NCBI RefSeq assembly: GCF_013359735.1
Contig: NZ_JABFMX010000005.1
Coordinates: 152,319-216,318 of the forward strand
Source of the DNA: Arthrobacter sp. C9C5
GTDB taxonomy: Bacteria; Actinomycetota; Actinomycetes; Actinomycetales; Micrococcaceae
Length of the DNA: 64,000 nt
Reading direction: 5' to 3'
The notes beneath the pieces are model-generated. The model saw only the letters and a program-made list of their open reading frames with translations, searched no databases and had not been told where the DNA came from. Both the position numbers and the translations under genes were made by a program. Shown here one piece after another: positions 1-8,948 of the stretch. Position 1 is the stretch's first letter, and each line of letters opens with the position of its first letter.

Positions 1-279
1 GAGGAACAGGGCGGTTGGACGGACGCTGACCGCGAAGAGTTCGCTCGCGTGACCCGAACGCTGCTGGCCGCCGCGCCCGGGGCGGAGCAGCCCCTGTCGA
101 TCGCCGACGTCCGACTGCTCCGCAGTATCCTGGCGCCTGGCCCTTCGGCTGAGATGCTGGCGGCCGCAACCGCGCGGCGGAGGTTCGGCCGGCCGGAAAC
201 CATGATCGCTTCGGGTGTGGCCGCCCAGCTGAGGCCCGAGGCTCCGCTTAGGTTTATGGCGGCCTCTGCCCTGCTTTAG
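1..279 (+). CDS. C-terminal end of a possible glycosyltransferase (5' truncated)
   Basis: The frame is open from the first base of the window to a TAG at 277-279, so only the last 92 residues are visible and the true start lies upstream. The fragment is helical, Ala/Leu/Arg rich and has no diagnostic motif of its own. By eye it lines up loosely with the C-terminal end of the GT2 protein at 3663-4832 (PLSIADVRLLRSI against PSISRRDATLVQA, then an Arg/Ala-rich helix and a similar ending), which suggests a sister family-2 glycosyltransferase. That alignment is weak and the call is an inference from it and from the polysaccharide context. The gene runs convergent to wecB, with a hairpin terminator between them. 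Confidence 0.4.
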   Translation, partial: EEQGGWTDADREEFARVTRTLLAAAPGAEQPLSIADVRLLRSILAPGPSAEMLAAATARRRFGRPETMIASGVAAQLRPEAPLRFMAASALL

Positions 280-320
280 ACCGGGGCGCGGTCCGGAGGC
301 AGGACTTGCGGCAAAAGCAA

Positions 321-362
321 CAGGGGCGGGAACTGGCGAGGTCTCGCCTGTTCCCGCCCCTG
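321..362. terminator. Long bidirectional hairpin terminator
   Basis: A perfect 13-bp inverted repeat (321-333 with 350-362) encloses a second stem, GGCGAG (335-340) with CTCGCC (343-348), giving an almost continuous 19-bp helix with one T-T mismatch. It lies between the convergent genes ending at 279 and 379. There is no clear U tract on either side. Confidence 0.7.
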
Positions 363-378
363 CCGGCAGCCGTAGTTC

Positions 379-1455
379 CTAGCCCTTGCCGTGCTCCTCG
401 TGGAAGCTCAACAGGGCATCCACGATCTTCTCCGCAGCGTGCCCGTCGCCGTAGGGGGCGGCGTCCGTGGGCTCGGGAGCGGGGCGCTTCACTGTGTCGG
501 CGAGGATGGAGAGGTCTTCGCTGACCAGCACATTCCACCGTGATTCGAGCGTCTCAACCCATTCCGTCTCCGGACGAATAGTCGTGCACGGCACCCGCAA
601 CAGGAATGCTTCCTTCTGCAGGCCACCCGAGTCGGTGATGACGCCGGCACTGTTGACGACGGCGTTGACGAGCTGCGGGTAGGCCAGCGGGGGGCACACC
701 CGGATGCTTCCCTGCTCGAGAGCCAGCCCGTGACGTTCGGCGAAGCTCACCAGACGCGGATGGGCCAGCAGGAGCACCGGACGGTCGAGGGAGGCCAACG
801 AGTCCAGGATGGATTTCAGCCGTGACGGGGAATCCGTGTTGTCCGGCCGGTGGATGGTGCTTACGTAGTATCCCTGCCGCGCCACGTCGAGGGGGAGGGG
901 TTCCTGCCGGCTCTCCAGCAGGTCCCGGACCTGGTACAGGACGTCGGTCATGACGTCGCCGACGAGGACCGTCTTGGCGCCGAGGCCCTCGTTGCCCAAG
1001 TGATCAACTGCCACCTGGGTGGGTGCCAGCAGCAGGTCCGCGGCGTGGTCGGTCAGGACCCGGTTGTGTTCTTCCGGCATCCGCCGGTTGAAGGAGCGCA
1101 GGCCCGCTTCGAGGTGGGCCAGCGGGATGTGCAGCTTCACGGCGGCGATAGCCGCGGCCAGAGTGGAATTCGTGTCGCCATAAACCAGCACGCAGTCCGG
1201 CTTGGCCTCCTCCAAAATCTCTTCGAGGCCCCCGAGCATGGCCCCCGTCTGCGCTCCGTGCTTGCCGGATCCGACGCCGAGGTTGAAGTCCGGCGACGGG
1301 ATCCCAAGATCGCGGAAGAAGACATCACTCATGAGTTCGTCATAGTGCTGGCCTGTGTGGGCGATCAGGTGCTCCGCCCTGCCGGAGAGGGCCGAAGCAA
1401 TCGGTGCGAGCTTTACGAACTGTGGTCTTGCGCCGACGACGCTGAGAATACGCAT
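379..1455 (-). CDS. wecB: UDP-N-acetylglucosamine 2-epimerase (non-hydrolysing)
   Basis: The protein (358 residues) interconverts UDP-GlcNAc and UDP-ManNAc in the cytoplasm, supplying ManNAc or ManNAcA units for surface glycans. It starts with the family hallmark GARPQFVKLAP, then HTGQHYDELMS, VYGDTNSTLAA, HLEAGLRSFNRRMPEEHNR and the UDP-binding segment ITDSGGLQKEA, all in the expected order. Length is normal for the family. It is on the minus strand downstream of the DUF6541 gene (92-bp gap) within a polysaccharide locus, which supports a role in cell-wall polysaccharide precursor supply. The ATG start at 1455 puts the conserved RILSVVGARPQ strand at the N terminus. Confidence 0.93.
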   Translation of the reverse strand: MRILSVVGARPQFVKLAPIASALSGRAEHLIAHTGQHYDELMSDVFFRDLGIPSPDFNLGVGSGKHGAQTGAMLGGLEEILEEAKPDCVLVYGDTNSTLAAAIAAVKLHIPLAHLEAGLRSFNRRMPEEHNRVLTDHAADLLLAPTQVAVDHLGNEGLGAKTVLVGDVMTDVLYQVRDLLESRQEPLPLDVARQGYYVSTIHRPDNTDSPSRLKSILDSLASLDRPVLLLAHPRLVSFAERHGLALEQGSIRVCPPLAYPQLVNAVVNSAGVITDSGGLQKEAFLLRVPCTTIRPETEWVETLESRWNVLVSEDLSILADTVKRPAPEPTDAAPYGDGHAAEKIVDALLSFHEEHGKG

Positions 1456-1547
1456 GATTCCAGCTTAGGCGATCGCGGACCCCGGCCGTGGCGGCTGTGA
1501 TTCCGCGCACGGGACGATTCCCGGTCAGAGCGCCGTGGCCTCAGGAA

Positions 1548-3554
1548 TCAGCAGGCGTCGATTTTGTAGAGCTTGGCCGCGCCCTGCTGATCGACCAGTT
1601 CCACCTTCGCCCCGGGAGTCTTGAGGACGTCCACGAAGGAAGGGTAAGCACGTGCCGCCACGAAGTTCAGCATGTAGAAGCTGCCCAGGTCGAGGATGTA
1701 GTGCACATGATCTTTGGCTGCGAGCTGGCACGTCTCGGACCCCGGCTGCGCCGTCGTGATGTCCTTGGCGATCTCGCGCAATCCGGCGTCGGGCTCCGGG
1801 GACAGGTGATACTGGGTGACGTGGCGGCCCGAAACGGCGTACGCCAGGGCACCGCCGTTGAAGGGGTTGACGCCGATCACGGCGTCCTTCGGGACCGTTG
1901 AGTCGAGCCGGGACATGAGCGCGTACTCGTCGTCGGATACCGCCCAGCCAGGAACGAAGGAATATGATTTGGTGATTTTGGTGGAAACGGTGGCCAAGCC
2001 GGGCCCGTGATAGTGCTCCACCACGTTTGACAAGGCGAGCGCAAAAACCGCCGCCGCTGCCACAGCGTACAGCCCCGCGGAGCCGCGGAATTCGGGGAGG
2101 CCGAGGCGTCGGCCGGCGGAACGTTTCGCCGCGATGCGCCGCAACCAGCCCCGGACCGCGGACACCAGTCCGTCCGCCCCCACGCCGGCGAGGACAATCA
2201 TGAACAGCGGCACCAACGCCGCGAGCCGGTAGGGATCCTGGTACCAGCTGCCGGTCGTGAAGTGTCGGAAGCGGCCCTGGTACATATAGACGGCAACGAT
2301 GTAGAGGGCTGCGGCAATGAGCCCGCAGGCAATGATCCAGCCGCCTCTGCGCCGCCAAATGATGGTGAGGATGCCCAGCACGGCCGCTACCGAGGCCACC
2401 ATCGTCTCTCCGCCGCCAAGGAGGGTGCCGGTTGCGACGTCGCCTACGGCCTCAGGCAGGGTCCGGCTGGGCTTCCAGTTGTCGTAGCTCAGGAGCAGTG
2501 CCTGCCAGACCACGAGGAACGCTGCTGCCGAAGCCAGCCCCCAGAGGACCACGAGTGCTATAGGTCTGAAGCCGGCCCTGGCACGAATCCGGGCACGCAG
2601 CTGGGAGAACCAGGCGCCGGCGATCAGCGGCACGGAGAATGCCAGCAATGCCGTGACACCATTGGGCTGCGACATGAACAAGGCCGCGACGGCCACGAGC
2701 AGGAACGACCAGAGGGCAAGGTTGTCCAGGAACCGTTCGCGCCCTGCATTGAACAACCCCACGAGGACGAGCAACGCCAGGGGCAGCAGGCTGTAGGCAA
2801 GGGTGTTCGGGTAGAGCGGACCCCACTGCAGCAACTGGAACGGGAACATCCAGAAGCCGCCGCTCAGGACACCGGCGACTACCAGCGGCAGGACTCGGGG
2901 ACCGACGATGCCCCGGACCAGCATGATGCAGCCGAAGGGCCACAGGAGCGCGCTCACAGCCACGATAACGGCGCTCTGGCTGACAAAGACATCATTGTTC
3001 GTCAATTGGGAAACGAGCGCGGCCAGGGAGTGCCACACGGACGGGTAGATCGCAATCCCGGCGTCCGGAGTCAGCATCTTACCCAGCGTCAGGGAGGACG
3101 CGTTGCCGGTTTCAATGATGTACCGGATGGCGTTGAGGTGGAAAATGTTGTCGTACACTTGGGCGAAGTTCCCCGGCTTGCCAATGGCCGGCAGGAGGCG
3201 GCTGACGATGAGCGTGGAACCTGCAACCAAGCCGCCGAGGATGGCAGCCCATTGGACAGTGGGCGCCACCGAAGCCGGTGCAACTGCTGCGATCCGCCCC
3301 TTGATGAGCCGTCGTAGCAGGAACGCCAGACCGGTGCAGAGCGCCGTCACCAGCAGATAGCTGGGGAGTCCCCAGTCCAGCCGGACCAGTCCTCCCACGA
3401 CGCCGGCCAGGCCGATCAGACCGCAGGAAGCCAGCGGCGACATTGCCGCCGACGCGAATCCTTTGGCGCCTAGTGCCCTCGCAAGGACTAGACCCGGAAG
3501 GAACATCAAGAGTGCGGCCACGGCGATAGCGGGAAACGCCTGCCACCAGTTCAT
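1548..3554 (-). CDS. DUF6541-type polytopic membrane protein of a polysaccharide locus
   Basis: The protein (668 residues) has many hydrophobic segments over the first ~500 residues and a soluble C-terminal domain of about 150 residues (LDSTVPKDAVIGVNPFNGGALAYAV onward, described here by its start only). The overall plan resembles GT-C-like integral membrane enzymes and the actinobacterial DUF6541 family, which commonly sits among glycosyltransferases. The reaction is not known. The C-terminal part, with the phrase YILDLGSFYMLNF and a final cysteine, probably faces outside. It lies between wecB and a GT2 gene, all on the minus strand. A role in transferring or polymerising lipid-linked sugars is an inference from topology and context. 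Confidence 0.7.
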   Translation of the reverse strand: MNWWQAFPAIAVAALLMFLPGLVLARALGAKGFASAAMSPLASCGLIGLAGVVGGLVRLDWGLPSYLLVTALCTGLAFLLRRLIKGRIAAVAPASVAPTVQWAAILGGLVAGSTLIVSRLLPAIGKPGNFAQVYDNIFHLNAIRYIIETGNASSLTLGKMLTPDAGIAIYPSVWHSLAALVSQLTNNDVFVSQSAVIVAVSALLWPFGCIMLVRGIVGPRVLPLVVAGVLSGGFWMFPFQLLQWGPLYPNTLAYSLLPLALLVLVGLFNAGRERFLDNLALWSFLLVAVAALFMSQPNGVTALLAFSVPLIAGAWFSQLRARIRARAGFRPIALVVLWGLASAAAFLVVWQALLLSYDNWKPSRTLPEAVGDVATGTLLGGGETMVASVAAVLGILTIIWRRRGGWIIACGLIAAALYIVAVYMYQGRFRHFTTGSWYQDPYRLAALVPLFMIVLAGVGADGLVSAVRGWLRRIAAKRSAGRRLGLPEFRGSAGLYAVAAAAVFALALSNVVEHYHGPGLATVSTKITKSYSFVPGWAVSDDEYALMSRLDSTVPKDAVIGVNPFNGGALAYAVSGRHVTQYHLSPEPDAGLREIAKDITTAQPGSETCQLAAKDHVHYILDLGSFYMLNFVAARAYPSFVDVLKTPGAKVELVDQQGAAKLYKIDAC

Positions 3555-3662
3555 TAATGCTCCTGCCCGTCCGATTTACCGACTCGAGTCTAGCAAGGCG
3601 GACGGCTGCGATCGCGCCCCGGAGCCTAGTGCAGGAGCAGAAAGCCAGCGTAAGTTACCTGC

Positions 3663-4832
3663 TCAGGTTGCGGGCGGGATTGCGGCCGGGTGTGCCGCAA
3701 ATACCCCGGTCCTGGCCCGCAGTCTCTCGGAGACGTAGTGGCGGAACGCTGAATCGGGGGAGAGCGAGTCCCGCAGCCGTGGAGTAAGCAATGCCCCCGC
3801 CCGGCCCGAGCCCCGGTAGCCTGCCACCAGGGCGCGCAGTTGCCGCAGCTCGCCGGTCGAGCCCGCGGCCTGGACGAGGGTGGCGTCGCGCCGGCTGATG
3901 CTGGGAATCGAACCGCCGGCCAGGGCAAGCACCCTATCCGTCACGTCCCGCCAGTACAGGCTCTCGTTCACATCCCACAACGGGGCGCGGCCGGAGGCGT
4001 CCGGGGCGTCGGCGCGTCGAAGCAACGCCCCGATGCCATGCACCCTCAGGATCTTGTGCGCGATGGCGCGTCTTTCCGGCGTCGACGCCGCCCGCAGCCA
4101 GTCAGCCGCAAGCAAATGTTCGAGCCACGCGAATTCCTCCCGGAGCGGGCGGATTTGGCTCGTCACGCGGGCCGGACCGGAGTCATCGGTCTGGTGGTAG
4201 GCGGGTGCGCCGTACGGATAGCAGACAGCGCCGGAGCGAAACCACAGCCGCAGCGTAGGTTCCAGGTCTTCGCCGGTCAGGATGCCTTCGGTGTAGCTAA
4301 AACCCAGGTCGAGCAGGCTCTCGCGGCGCAGCAGACCGTAGGGCACGCTACGGTAGGCCAGCCCGTCACGGAGGGGATCGAGGACCCGGGGCTTTGACGG
4401 TCGAATCCGCGGCGACGCGAGGATGCTCCCGGCAGGGGTCCGCAACGGTGCGATCACCGCCGCCGCACCGTGCTTCTCGGCGATTTCCCACCAGGCGGGC
4501 AGCGACCCGGGTTCCAGATAGTCGTCCGAATCGAGGAAGCTGAGGTAGTCCGCGTCGCTGCGTTGCAGGGCGAAATTGCGAGGACCGGCCGGTGACGGCA
4601 CACCGTCTGAATAGCTGAGGTACCTGACCCCGGCGGCGGCCGCCGGAAATCCGGCCGGAACCTCCGGGGCGGACAGGCTGTCCGCGGCAAGGTTGTGCAG
4701 CACCACCGTGACATGCAGATCGACGCCGCGGTCGGCCAGGGCTTGTCGCTGCTCGATGACGGACGCCATACCGCGCGCCACCGGCCGCGCCGGATCATGG
4801 ACCGGAATGACGACTTCGATGCTCTGGCTCAT
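3663..4832 (-). CDS. Family 2 glycosyltransferase
   Basis: The protein (389 residues) has a GT-A fold N terminus: IEVVIPVHD at the start, and LSFLDSDDYLEPGSL carrying the DxD-type metal/nucleotide-sugar site. The C-terminal third is helical and Arg/Leu rich and may bind an acceptor or partner. It is expected to transfer a sugar from an activated donor at the cytoplasmic face of the membrane. It is on the minus strand upstream of the DUF6541 gene (108-bp gap) and divergent from the glycosyltransferase at 4968. The sugar specificity cannot be read from the sequence. Its C terminus resembles weakly the truncated protein at positions 1-279. Confidence 0.85.
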   Translation of the reverse strand: MSQSIEVVIPVHDPARPVARGMASVIEQRQALADRGVDLHVTVVLHNLAADSLSAPEVPAGFPAAAAGVRYLSYSDGVPSPAGPRNFALQRSDADYLSFLDSDDYLEPGSLPAWWEIAEKHGAAAVIAPLRTPAGSILASPRIRPSKPRVLDPLRDGLAYRSVPYGLLRRESLLDLGFSYTEGILTGEDLEPTLRLWFRSGAVCYPYGAPAYHQTDDSGPARVTSQIRPLREEFAWLEHLLAADWLRAASTPERRAIAHKILRVHGIGALLRRADAPDASGRAPLWDVNESLYWRDVTDRVLALAGGSIPSISRRDATLVQAAGSTGELRQLRALVAGYRGSGRAGALLTPRLRDSLSPDSAFRHYVSERLRARTGVFAAHPAAIPPAT

Positions 4833-4967
4833 GGACTAAGCACTCCTGAACGAGGTTATTTGGGGAGTCCCGGGATAACCTTACTGGGTGCAAAACGAAA
4901 CTCGGGCCTCCGTCCGCGTCGCCCGGGCGGCGTCCCCGACAGCCCTCGCAGCAGGGCGGCAGGGATA

Positions 4968-5963
4968 ATGACCGATCCGCGCGTACTCCAGTTCAACGAT
5001 TGCGCTTTCGTGGCCCGGGCCATGGTCCGGGCGGCCGGGCGGGCAGGTCTGCAGTGGGACTACTTGCCGCCGGAAAAGGTCCGTCCGATGACGGCCGCGC
5101 CGTCCAATCCGGTCCTGGCGCGGGCTCGATTTGTGCCCTACGTTGCCCAACGGGCCGCACGGCTCTGGAAGGCCGACGCCGTCCATGTCCACTACGCCAC
5201 CAGCGCGCGGCTACTCCGGGAACGAGGGATGCCGGAGCGGCCCTATGCCCTGACGCTGCACGGCACCGATATCCGCAAACAGTGGGCCGATCCCGTCTTC
5301 CACGATGAGATTCAGCGGGCCATCGACGGCGCCGCACACGTCTTCTACGCGAACAATGACACCGCCGCGAATGCCCTTAAGGCACGGCCCGACGCTGAGT
5401 TCCTGCCTGCGCTGGTCGACGCGGCCAGCTTGCCCGCCTGGCAGCCAGACGTTCGGCCCAACATATTTTTCGTCTCGCGCTGGGACGACGACAAGGGGGT
5501 GGAGCGGCAGCTCGGCCTGGCCCGTCAGTTACGGCGTGCGCTCGACCCCGAAGTGCGGATTCTGGGGCTGAACTGGGGGCCGGGGGCCGCGCGGGCGGCG
5601 GAAGCCGGCGTGACGTTGCTGGAGCGCATGTCGCAAGAGGAATACCACCGCGTCATGTCCCGGACCCATGTCGCCGTCGGCCAGGCCACTAACAACTTCG
5701 CCACCAGCGAGTTCGAGGCGCTGTGCATGGGGCTGCCGGTGGCCGCCGTGGGAACGCGGCTGGCGCGGCCGGACGACGGCTCGACACCCCCGGTCCTGGA
5801 AGGGACGGAAGACGACGTCGTGGCGCAGATTCTTGAAGCGCTCAGCGACCCGGAAGCCGCCGCGCGGCGGCTGGCCGGCTCGGCCTGGGCGCTGCCCAGA
5901 TACGACGCCGCAGCGTACGTGGACCGGCTGGAGGATCTTTACCGGAAAATCGCGAGGCGCTAG
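4968..5963 (+). CDS. Glycosyltransferase, GT4-like (paralogue of the gene at 7980)
   Basis: From ATG 4968 the protein has 331 residues; the frame is open further upstream, but only this start lines up with the paralogue (MTDPRVLQFNDCAFVA against MSQKIRVTQLFDCADVG). Shared motifs are RPYALTLHGTDIR, an R-W-D-x-x-K-G donor-domain motif (SRWDDDKGVERQ), and THVAVGQ followed by the E-x7-E-like region SEFEALCMGLPVA. This is a GT-B fold retaining glycosyltransferase pattern. Donor and acceptor are unknown. It is convergent with the ABC exporter at 5991-7844 and 27 bp from it, so the two paralogues flank the exporter. Confidence 0.8.
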   Translation: MTDPRVLQFNDCAFVARAMVRAAGRAGLQWDYLPPEKVRPMTAAPSNPVLARARFVPYVAQRAARLWKADAVHVHYATSARLLRERGMPERPYALTLHGTDIRKQWADPVFHDEIQRAIDGAAHVFYANNDTAANALKARPDAEFLPALVDAASLPAWQPDVRPNIFFVSRWDDDKGVERQLGLARQLRRALDPEVRILGLNWGPGAARAAEAGVTLLERMSQEEYHRVMSRTHVAVGQATNNFATSEFEALCMGLPVAAVGTRLARPDDGSTPPVLEGTEDDVVAQILEALSDPEAAARRLAGSAWALPRYDAAAYVDRLEDLYRKIARR

Positions 5964-5990
5964 CGGTCAGGCCGCGCTTGGCGCGGACCG

Positions 5991-7844
5991 CTACACTGCG
6001 CGGGCTTCCGGGCGGGACAGGTCTGATCCGACGGCGGCAGTGCCCGGTTCCGGGGTGTAGAGCCCCGCCAGGGCGGCCTGCTGGGCGAAGTCCGGATTGG
6101 CGCGGATGACTTCATCGAATGAACCCTGCGAAACGATGCTGCCGTCCTTCATGAAGCAGATCTGGTCATTATTCCGGATCGTGGAGAGGCGGTGAGCGAC
6201 CGAGATCACGGTGATCTCGCCGTGCAGTTCGCTGATGGCGTTCGCCACGGCGGCCTCCGTGGAAGTGTCCAGCGCGCTCGTGGCCTCGTCAAGCACCAGC
6301 ACCAGGGGGTCCATGTACAGCGCCCGGGCGATACCCAGCCGCTGGCGTTGTCCGCCCGACAGTGCCAGGCCCCGCTCGCCCACCCGGCCGTGGACGCCGC
6401 CGGCACGTGCGTCGATGGTGTCGAGGAGTTGGGCGCGCTCCAGCGCGGTCCGTACACGCTCCTCGTCGATGTCGCCGCCCCAACTCAGGGCCACATTCTG
6501 GGCAACGGAGCCGTCGAAGATCGCCACGTCCTGAGGCACATAGCCCACGCGCTTGCGCCAATCCGACAGCACATCCTCGAGTGGCACACCGTCGAGTGTC
6601 ATGGTTCCCTTGGAGGGAGTCAGCAAGCCCAGGAAGATGTCGATCAGGGTCGACTTGCCGGCCCCGGACTGCCCAACTATGCCTACGGACGAGCCGATCG
6701 GCAGCCTGAGGTTGATCTTGGTGACCGCCGGGCTCTCGGACCCCGGATAGGTGAATTCGACGTCCTTCAACTCGAGCATTTTCGGCTCGCTGGTTATCGG
6801 AGTCTTCCCAAGCTTCTCGGCATTCTCCCGGAAAACCGCGGCGTCCTTGATGTCGCGCATCACGGTCTCGGTGTAGGGCAGGGTCGATTGGACCAGGGTC
6901 AGCTGGCCCTGGACCGTGGTGAGTGCGGGCACGAGCTTGAAGCCCGCCAAGCCGAAGATGGCTACCGATGACATTGCTGTCTGCATGCCGCCGATCGCGT
7001 AGCCCACCGCCCCGATGAGGAGGAACCCGCCGATCAGGGCCATGTCGATGACAAACTTGGGAACCGAACTCATGAACCTGATGTTCGACCGGGAACGGGC
7101 GGCGCGTTCGCGGCTGTGGAGGACGATGTTTCCCACTTCTTCAGCCTTGTCGCGGAGCGTGATCTCTTTGAGGGCAGCAAGCATTTCAGCCACCAGGGTC
7201 GACATGCGCATGGCGGCGTCGCGGTTCACCTTTCCCGCCTCGTACGACTTCTTGGAGAGCCACAGGTACAGGAATGCCGCGATGATCCCGAGGTAGATGA
7301 CGGTGGCCAAGGCAGTCTGCCAGGAGGCGGCGACGAGGACCACTAGCACCGACGCAAAAGTCAGCGCCTGGGCCGGCAGCGTCACGGCCGGGAAAAGCAC
7401 TCCCGATACGGTGTTGGCAATTCCGACGTCGATCATCCGGACAAGCTCGGTGGTGGAGCGCTTCATGCGTTCCGTCCAAGGGGCACGGATATAGCTCTGG
7501 AAAAGAACGGAACCAATCTCCAGCTCGTAGTCCGCGAACTTGCGGGTGGACACCCACTGGAGCCAGATGTTGAGGACGGATTTCAGGATCATGACCAGGG
7601 CCGATGAGACCAGGATCAGCAGGCTGAACTCCTGCGTCACTGCGCCCAGGACCGGCAGGGTCATCGACCCGCCTTTGAGGATCTGGTTCAGGACCAGCGC
7701 AAAAACGCCCAGCGCAGCCGCGTCGAGCAGCGAGAGGACGGCCGAGAGCACACCAAACAGCAGTAGGAACCGCCTGGCGTTGGCGGGCAGGAGAGGCAGA
7801 AGCTCGCGCATCGTGCGGCGCAGGTGTTTCAAGGAGTACTCCAA
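5991..7844 (-). CDS. ABC exporter with fused membrane and ATPase domains (lipid-linked glycan flippase type)
   Basis: The protein (617 residues) has a six-helix membrane domain (about residues 25-320) and one ATPase domain (about 355-600). The ATPase has Walker A GQSGAGKS at 391-398, Q-loop VPQD, signature LSGGQ at 495-499, Walker B LVLVLDE at 514-520 and the H-loop histidine at 551. The arrangement is that of half-size type I exporters such as PglK and MsbA, which work as dimers. Located among glycosyltransferases, it most likely moves a lipid-linked oligosaccharide or polysaccharide unit across the membrane; that substrate is inferred. ATG 7844 is chosen as the first methionine before the conserved helical start. 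Confidence 0.85.
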   Translation of the reverse strand: MEYSLKHLRRTMRELLPLLPANARRFLLLFGVLSAVLSLLDAAALGVFALVLNQILKGGSMTLPVLGAVTQEFSLLILVSSALVMILKSVLNIWLQWVSTRKFADYELEIGSVLFQSYIRAPWTERMKRSTTELVRMIDVGIANTVSGVLFPAVTLPAQALTFASVLVVLVAASWQTALATVIYLGIIAAFLYLWLSKKSYEAGKVNRDAAMRMSTLVAEMLAALKEITLRDKAEEVGNIVLHSRERAARSRSNIRFMSSVPKFVIDMALIGGFLLIGAVGYAIGGMQTAMSSVAIFGLAGFKLVPALTTVQGQLTLVQSTLPYTETVMRDIKDAAVFRENAEKLGKTPITSEPKMLELKDVEFTYPGSESPAVTKINLRLPIGSSVGIVGQSGAGKSTLIDIFLGLLTPSKGTMTLDGVPLEDVLSDWRKRVGYVPQDVAIFDGSVAQNVALSWGGDIDEERVRTALERAQLLDTIDARAGGVHGRVGERGLALSGGQRQRLGIARALYMDPLVLVLDEATSALDTSTEAAVANAISELHGEITVISVAHRLSTIRNNDQICFMKDGSIVSQGSFDEVIRANPDFAQQAALAGLYTPEPGTAAVGSDLSRPEARAV

Positions 7845-7979
7845 GACGGCGGGGAAGAATCCTTCCCATACTACGCGGGGTGCCGCATTCGCCCCCGTGC
7901 GCCCGGCCCGTTAGGGATCGCCGGAGTGCGGTTGCGCGTGTGCCGGGCCACCCGCTGCCTCAATGAGATGATGGGCATC

Positions 7980-8948
7980 ATGAGTCAGAAGATCCGAGTC
8001 ACTCAACTGTTCGACTGCGCCGACGTCGGGAAGACGTTCGTTGCGGAAGGCCGCAGGCAGGGCCAGCCGTGGAGGCTCATTCAAGGACCCTGGACGCGTG
8101 GAAGTGGCAAAGCCGCCTACTACCGGTTCCGCGCCGAGCAGCTTATGGCCTACCCGCAAACGAGGCTGTGGCACGTGAACATGGGCGGGCGCGCGGTCTG
8201 GGCCCGGGGGGCCCTGGGCCGACCCTATGCCCTGACCCTGCACGGCACCGATATCCGTGAAAACTATTGGCAGGACCAGCACCATGCGGCGATGAAGGCC
8301 GATATCGACGGCGCCGGCCACGTTTGGTACACCACCCCGGACCTGCGTGAGAAGGCCGAACGTGCCCGGCCCGATGCGGAGTACCTGCCGGTTCCGCTCG
8401 ATATGGACGAGTTGCCGGCGTGGGCACCGGCGCCCCGACCGAGGGTCATCTTCCCCTCCCGCTGGGACGCCTCCAAGGGCGGAGATGCGCTGCTGGAGAC
8501 CGCGGCGGACGTCGTCGCCGCAGTGGGCGGCCCCGGCGGTGCAGACGTAGTAGGCCTGGACTGGGGTGACCGGGCGGCTGAAGCGGCGAGGCTGGGGGTG
8601 CGGTTGATTCCCAGGATGCCCAAGAAGCAGTTCCTGGGCGAACTTGCCCAGGCCCACGTCGCGGTGGGTCAGGTAGCGGGAATTCTTGCCGCGAGTGAGC
8701 TTGCCGCAATCGGGATTGGGGTGCCGACGGTATTTGCGGACCAGGTGGAGGGTTATGGCGCCGATCTGGCCACTATCAGTGTCCGCCGCGCAGACGTCGG
8801 ACAGGCCGTGCGCGAAGCCCTGGCCGATCCGGTGACACTGTCTCAGCAACTGCAGGGTCCTGAGTATGTACGCCTCAGGCACGGTGCCGCAGCCCTCCTT
8901 CCGGCGCTTGAGGCCGGCTACGCCAAGGTTCTGGGCAGGTCCGCATGA
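7980..8948 (+). CDS. Glycosyltransferase, GT4-like (paralogue of the gene at 4968)
   Basis: The protein (322 residues from ATG 7980; alternative ATGs at 7968 and 7971) shares with its paralogue the motif RPYALTLHGTDIR, a donor-site motif SRWDASKGGD and AHVAVGQ. The start at 7980 gives the best N-terminal match to the paralogue. GT-B fold and nucleotide-sugar dependent transfer are inferred from these motifs; the acceptor is not known. Its stop overlaps the start of the next glycosyltransferase (ATGA at 8945-8948), so it begins a tightly coupled run of plus-strand genes. It is divergent from the ABC exporter. Confidence 0.8.
   Translation: MSQKIRVTQLFDCADVGKTFVAEGRRQGQPWRLIQGPWTRGSGKAAYYRFRAEQLMAYPQTRLWHVNMGGRAVWARGALGRPYALTLHGTDIRENYWQDQHHAAMKADIDGAGHVWYTTPDLREKAERARPDAEYLPVPLDMDELPAWAPAPRPRVIFPSRWDASKGGDALLETAADVVAAVGGPGGADVVGLDWGDRAAEAARLGVRLIPRMPKKQFLGELAQAHVAVGQVAGILAASELAAIGIGVPTVFADQVEGYGADLATISVRRADVGQAVREALADPVTLSQQLQGPEYVRLRHGAAALLPALEAGYAKVLGRSA

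Noticed and set aside
2262..3317. A 351-codon plus-strand open frame
   Set aside because: It is antisense to the DUF6541 membrane protein and rich in Gln, Asp, Glu and Gly as expected for the complement of hydrophobic codons.
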